Shown piece after piece: positions 58,581 to 60,133 of a stretch of DNA of 60,133 nucleotides. The notes below the pieces were generated by a model that did not search any database, was not told where the DNA came from, and saw only the letters and a program-made list of their open reading frames with translations. Each line of letters begins with the position of its first letter. Positions within the stretch are counted from its first letter, which is position 1. Source of the DNA: Schoenoplectus triqueter (Eukaryota; Streptophyta; Magnoliopsida; Poales; Cyperaceae). The position numbers were made by a program, and so were the translations under genes. The stretch spans positions 1 to 60,133 of the forward strand of contig CAXKVV010000667.1 in the NCBI GenBank assembly GCA_964058805.1. Direction: 5' to 3'.

Positions 58581-59590
58581 CTCTCTCTTCGATTATTTTA
58601 TACCTCCTGTGTTTCTTGTACCCAGTTTGCACCCAGAGCTGCTGTTATCCCCAACTTGCACCCAGGATTGTTCTGATCAAATCTCAGCCTTTGATTAATC
58701 TATTTAATCTGCCTTTATTTTCCCTGAATTTATTATGATAGCTCCACTTATCCAAAAATTATGAAATTTTCACCAAAAATCCCTAAATTCATGATGATCA
58801 TCCCTGTAATTTTTAATTCCATTTTTACCCCTCCTTCTCTGGATTAAAAATTCTTTTATTCATAAAACCCTATTATTCTTTATGGATTAATCCCTGATCT
58901 CAACTGTAGCTCAATGTCTCTGCCAATTATCTCCCTCTTGCAGAAACCACCCTAACTAAATATCAATTAGACTTATATTGATATTTATTAGGGCTTGATT
59001 TGATCAAATGCTGACTACTTATCAGCAATTAATACAAATCTAGACTTGATCAGATGGTTGCTCCCAGCTTTGGCACCTGATCAGTCTTGTGAAATTGACT
59101 TTCAATCCCTTAACATGAGGGTGACTTGGTCAAAGAACTGACTACTTATCAGTAATTGACACAAATCAAAGCATGGTTAGGTGGTTGCTCGCAGCTTTGG
59201 CACCAGGTCAGCCTTGAAAGCAAAATCACATTTGGAATTTCTCATGATTAGTTGCATTAAAATGCTAGCTTGGCATTGACATCATTTCATGTAGTATAGG
59301 GATTATACTGCTTCAGCTCCTTTCTAGGGTTAGCTTCAAAGGCAGACTTCTAGGGTTCAATTCTGACCCTCTTCAATAGGTCACTGAGGTGTGGGGTCCA
59401 CCTGTCAGTGAAAATGGTCATATGGATGACTCATCAGATAGGCTATGCTATTAGGTTCATCTACAAGGGGCTGCCAGGTGGGTCCCACTTGTCAGAGAAA
59501 ACATAATCAAATGGCTGACCCATCAGGAGATTTTCTCTCTCCTAAATCTCCCGAGGGTCAGCCACTTCGAATGAGCAGAAGGTGGCTGGG

Positions 59591-59844
59591 TATTTATATC
59601 CTTGCTCCATATTTAGGATTTCCTTGTGGGATTAATGCTTAACCTCTGTTCCGGGTTAATTAGCTTTCTTAACAAAATAGGCTAGGTCCATGTCATTGGA
59701 GCTGCTCATAAGGGACTGCCATGTGGGTCCCACTTGTCAGAAAAGGTATAATCACATGGTGACACCCAAGAGGTCTCCTCTCTCCCTCGATCTTCTTGGG
59801 TGTCACACATGCTGAGTGGATAGAGAATAGCGGGGTATTTTATA
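59591..59844 (-). promoter_or_regulatory. two sense TATA boxes of LTR C
   Basis: TATAAATA at 59598-59591 and TATAAAATA at 59844-59836 on the minus strand, the latter about 190 bp inside the LTR 5' end. Confidence 0.5.
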
Positions 59845-60042
59845 CTCTTCACTTTGCGCTCAGCATTCCATTGTGGGACTAATGGATTTGTTCCGGGGTT
59901 ATGCAGCGACCTCTCCTGATCAGTGGGCCACCTTTCCACTGCTCTCTCTCTTCTTCCCCTTTCTTATGATTTTATCATCAATTTATTTCATTTATTCATC
60001 CATTCATCCTTGAAATTTTTTAAGGGTAAACAAAGAGCCACC

Positions 60043-60084
60043 CACCAAGACGAGCCTTGAACGCTCGAAAGGCTTGTCTTGGTG
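60043..60084. other. 16-bp stem hairpin beside LTR C
   Basis: CACCAAGACGAGCCTT and AAGGCTTGTCTTGGTG pair over 16 bp with one G.T, around a 10-nt loop. It starts 11 bp beyond the LTR terminus. Nature unknown: a foldback element end or a structure of the element's internal region. Confidence 0.6.
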
Positions 60085-60133
60085 CATTATTCCTTATTGT
60101 TCATCACTTCATTTCTCATGACGTCTTCTCTTC

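Larger units (their letters stand above)
52742..60032 (-). mobile_element. LTR C, 7.3 kb
   Basis: Starts TGTGCGACCC and ends GGGTAAACA, aligning along its length with LTR B. Flanks are CGAGG (left) and AAGAG (right), so there is no target duplication and it is not a simple solo insertion. It could be the 3' LTR of a minus-strand element lying to the right, or one side may be rearranged. No PBS is present at its left end. Confidence 0.88.

Noticed and set aside
52737..60037. LTR C as a solo LTR with target duplication
   Set aside because: Flanks CGAGG and AAGAG do not match.

Overview
The window looks like land-plant heterochromatin, probably centromeric or pericentromeric. The grounds are a plant Ty3/gypsy gag-protease polyprotein (closest in style to Tat/Ogre-type elements), a plant mobile domain (PMD) pseudogene with a short plant-type intron, and two satellite families. 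Nothing prokaryotic was seen, and no intact host gene was found.

Layout: (1) 1-5535, minus strand: 5' part of an LTR retrotransposon. Reading leftward there is a primer-binding-site candidate (5512-5530), gag-protease ORF1 (5395 to 1043, with one in-frame TAA) and ORF2, a second gag-tail-like frame broken by a 10-bp duplication. The body runs off the left edge. (2) 5536-15554: its 5' LTR (LTR A), about 10 kb, holding a PMD pseudogene on the opposite strand between two 1.26-kb direct repeats. (3) 15555-24446: CpG-rich 58-bp tandem satellite that switches orientation at about 18280. (4) 24447-31696: a 7.25-kb solo LTR (B) with a perfect 5-bp target duplication, CGCAC, inserted in that satellite. 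(5) 31697-32890: the satellite continues. (6) 32891-49145: AT-rich satellite with monomers of about 181 bp organised as 7-monomer higher-order repeats of 1267-1268 bp, 12 complete units. (7) 49146-51628: LTR D, opposite orientation, lacking its 3' end. (8) 51629-52741: more 58-bp satellite. (9) 52742-60032: LTR C, 7.3 kb. (10) 60033-60133: flank with a 16-bp stem hairpin.

All LTRs share the ends 5'-TGTTTACCC / GGGTCGCACA-3' where these are preserved. LTR sense is minus for A, B and C and plus for D.

The most unusual feature is inside the LTRs. Near the 3' end of each lies a cluster of small stem-loops, 41 of the main family. The 11-12-nt loop is conserved (G-N-TCTGT-(N)-N-GTA in LTR sense), while the 5-7-nt arms differ from copy to copy and stay complementary. 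Non-Watson-Crick pairs inside the 5-nt arms are G.U only when read on the LTR sense strand, which points to selection on RNA structure. A separate imperfect stem of about 50 bp links the LTR to the leader and brackets the primer-binding site. On the antisense strand, LTRs A, B and C share a heat-shock-element/TATA pair about 500 bp upstream of a short basic coding exon with a splice donor. In LTR A the PMD pseudogene lies downstream on that strand. I infer an antisense, LTR-driven accessory gene, but the join between the two exons is not resolved.

Long open frames in the 58-bp arrays and repeated 65-111-codon frames in the AT satellite are shadows of repeats and are not annotated as genes.
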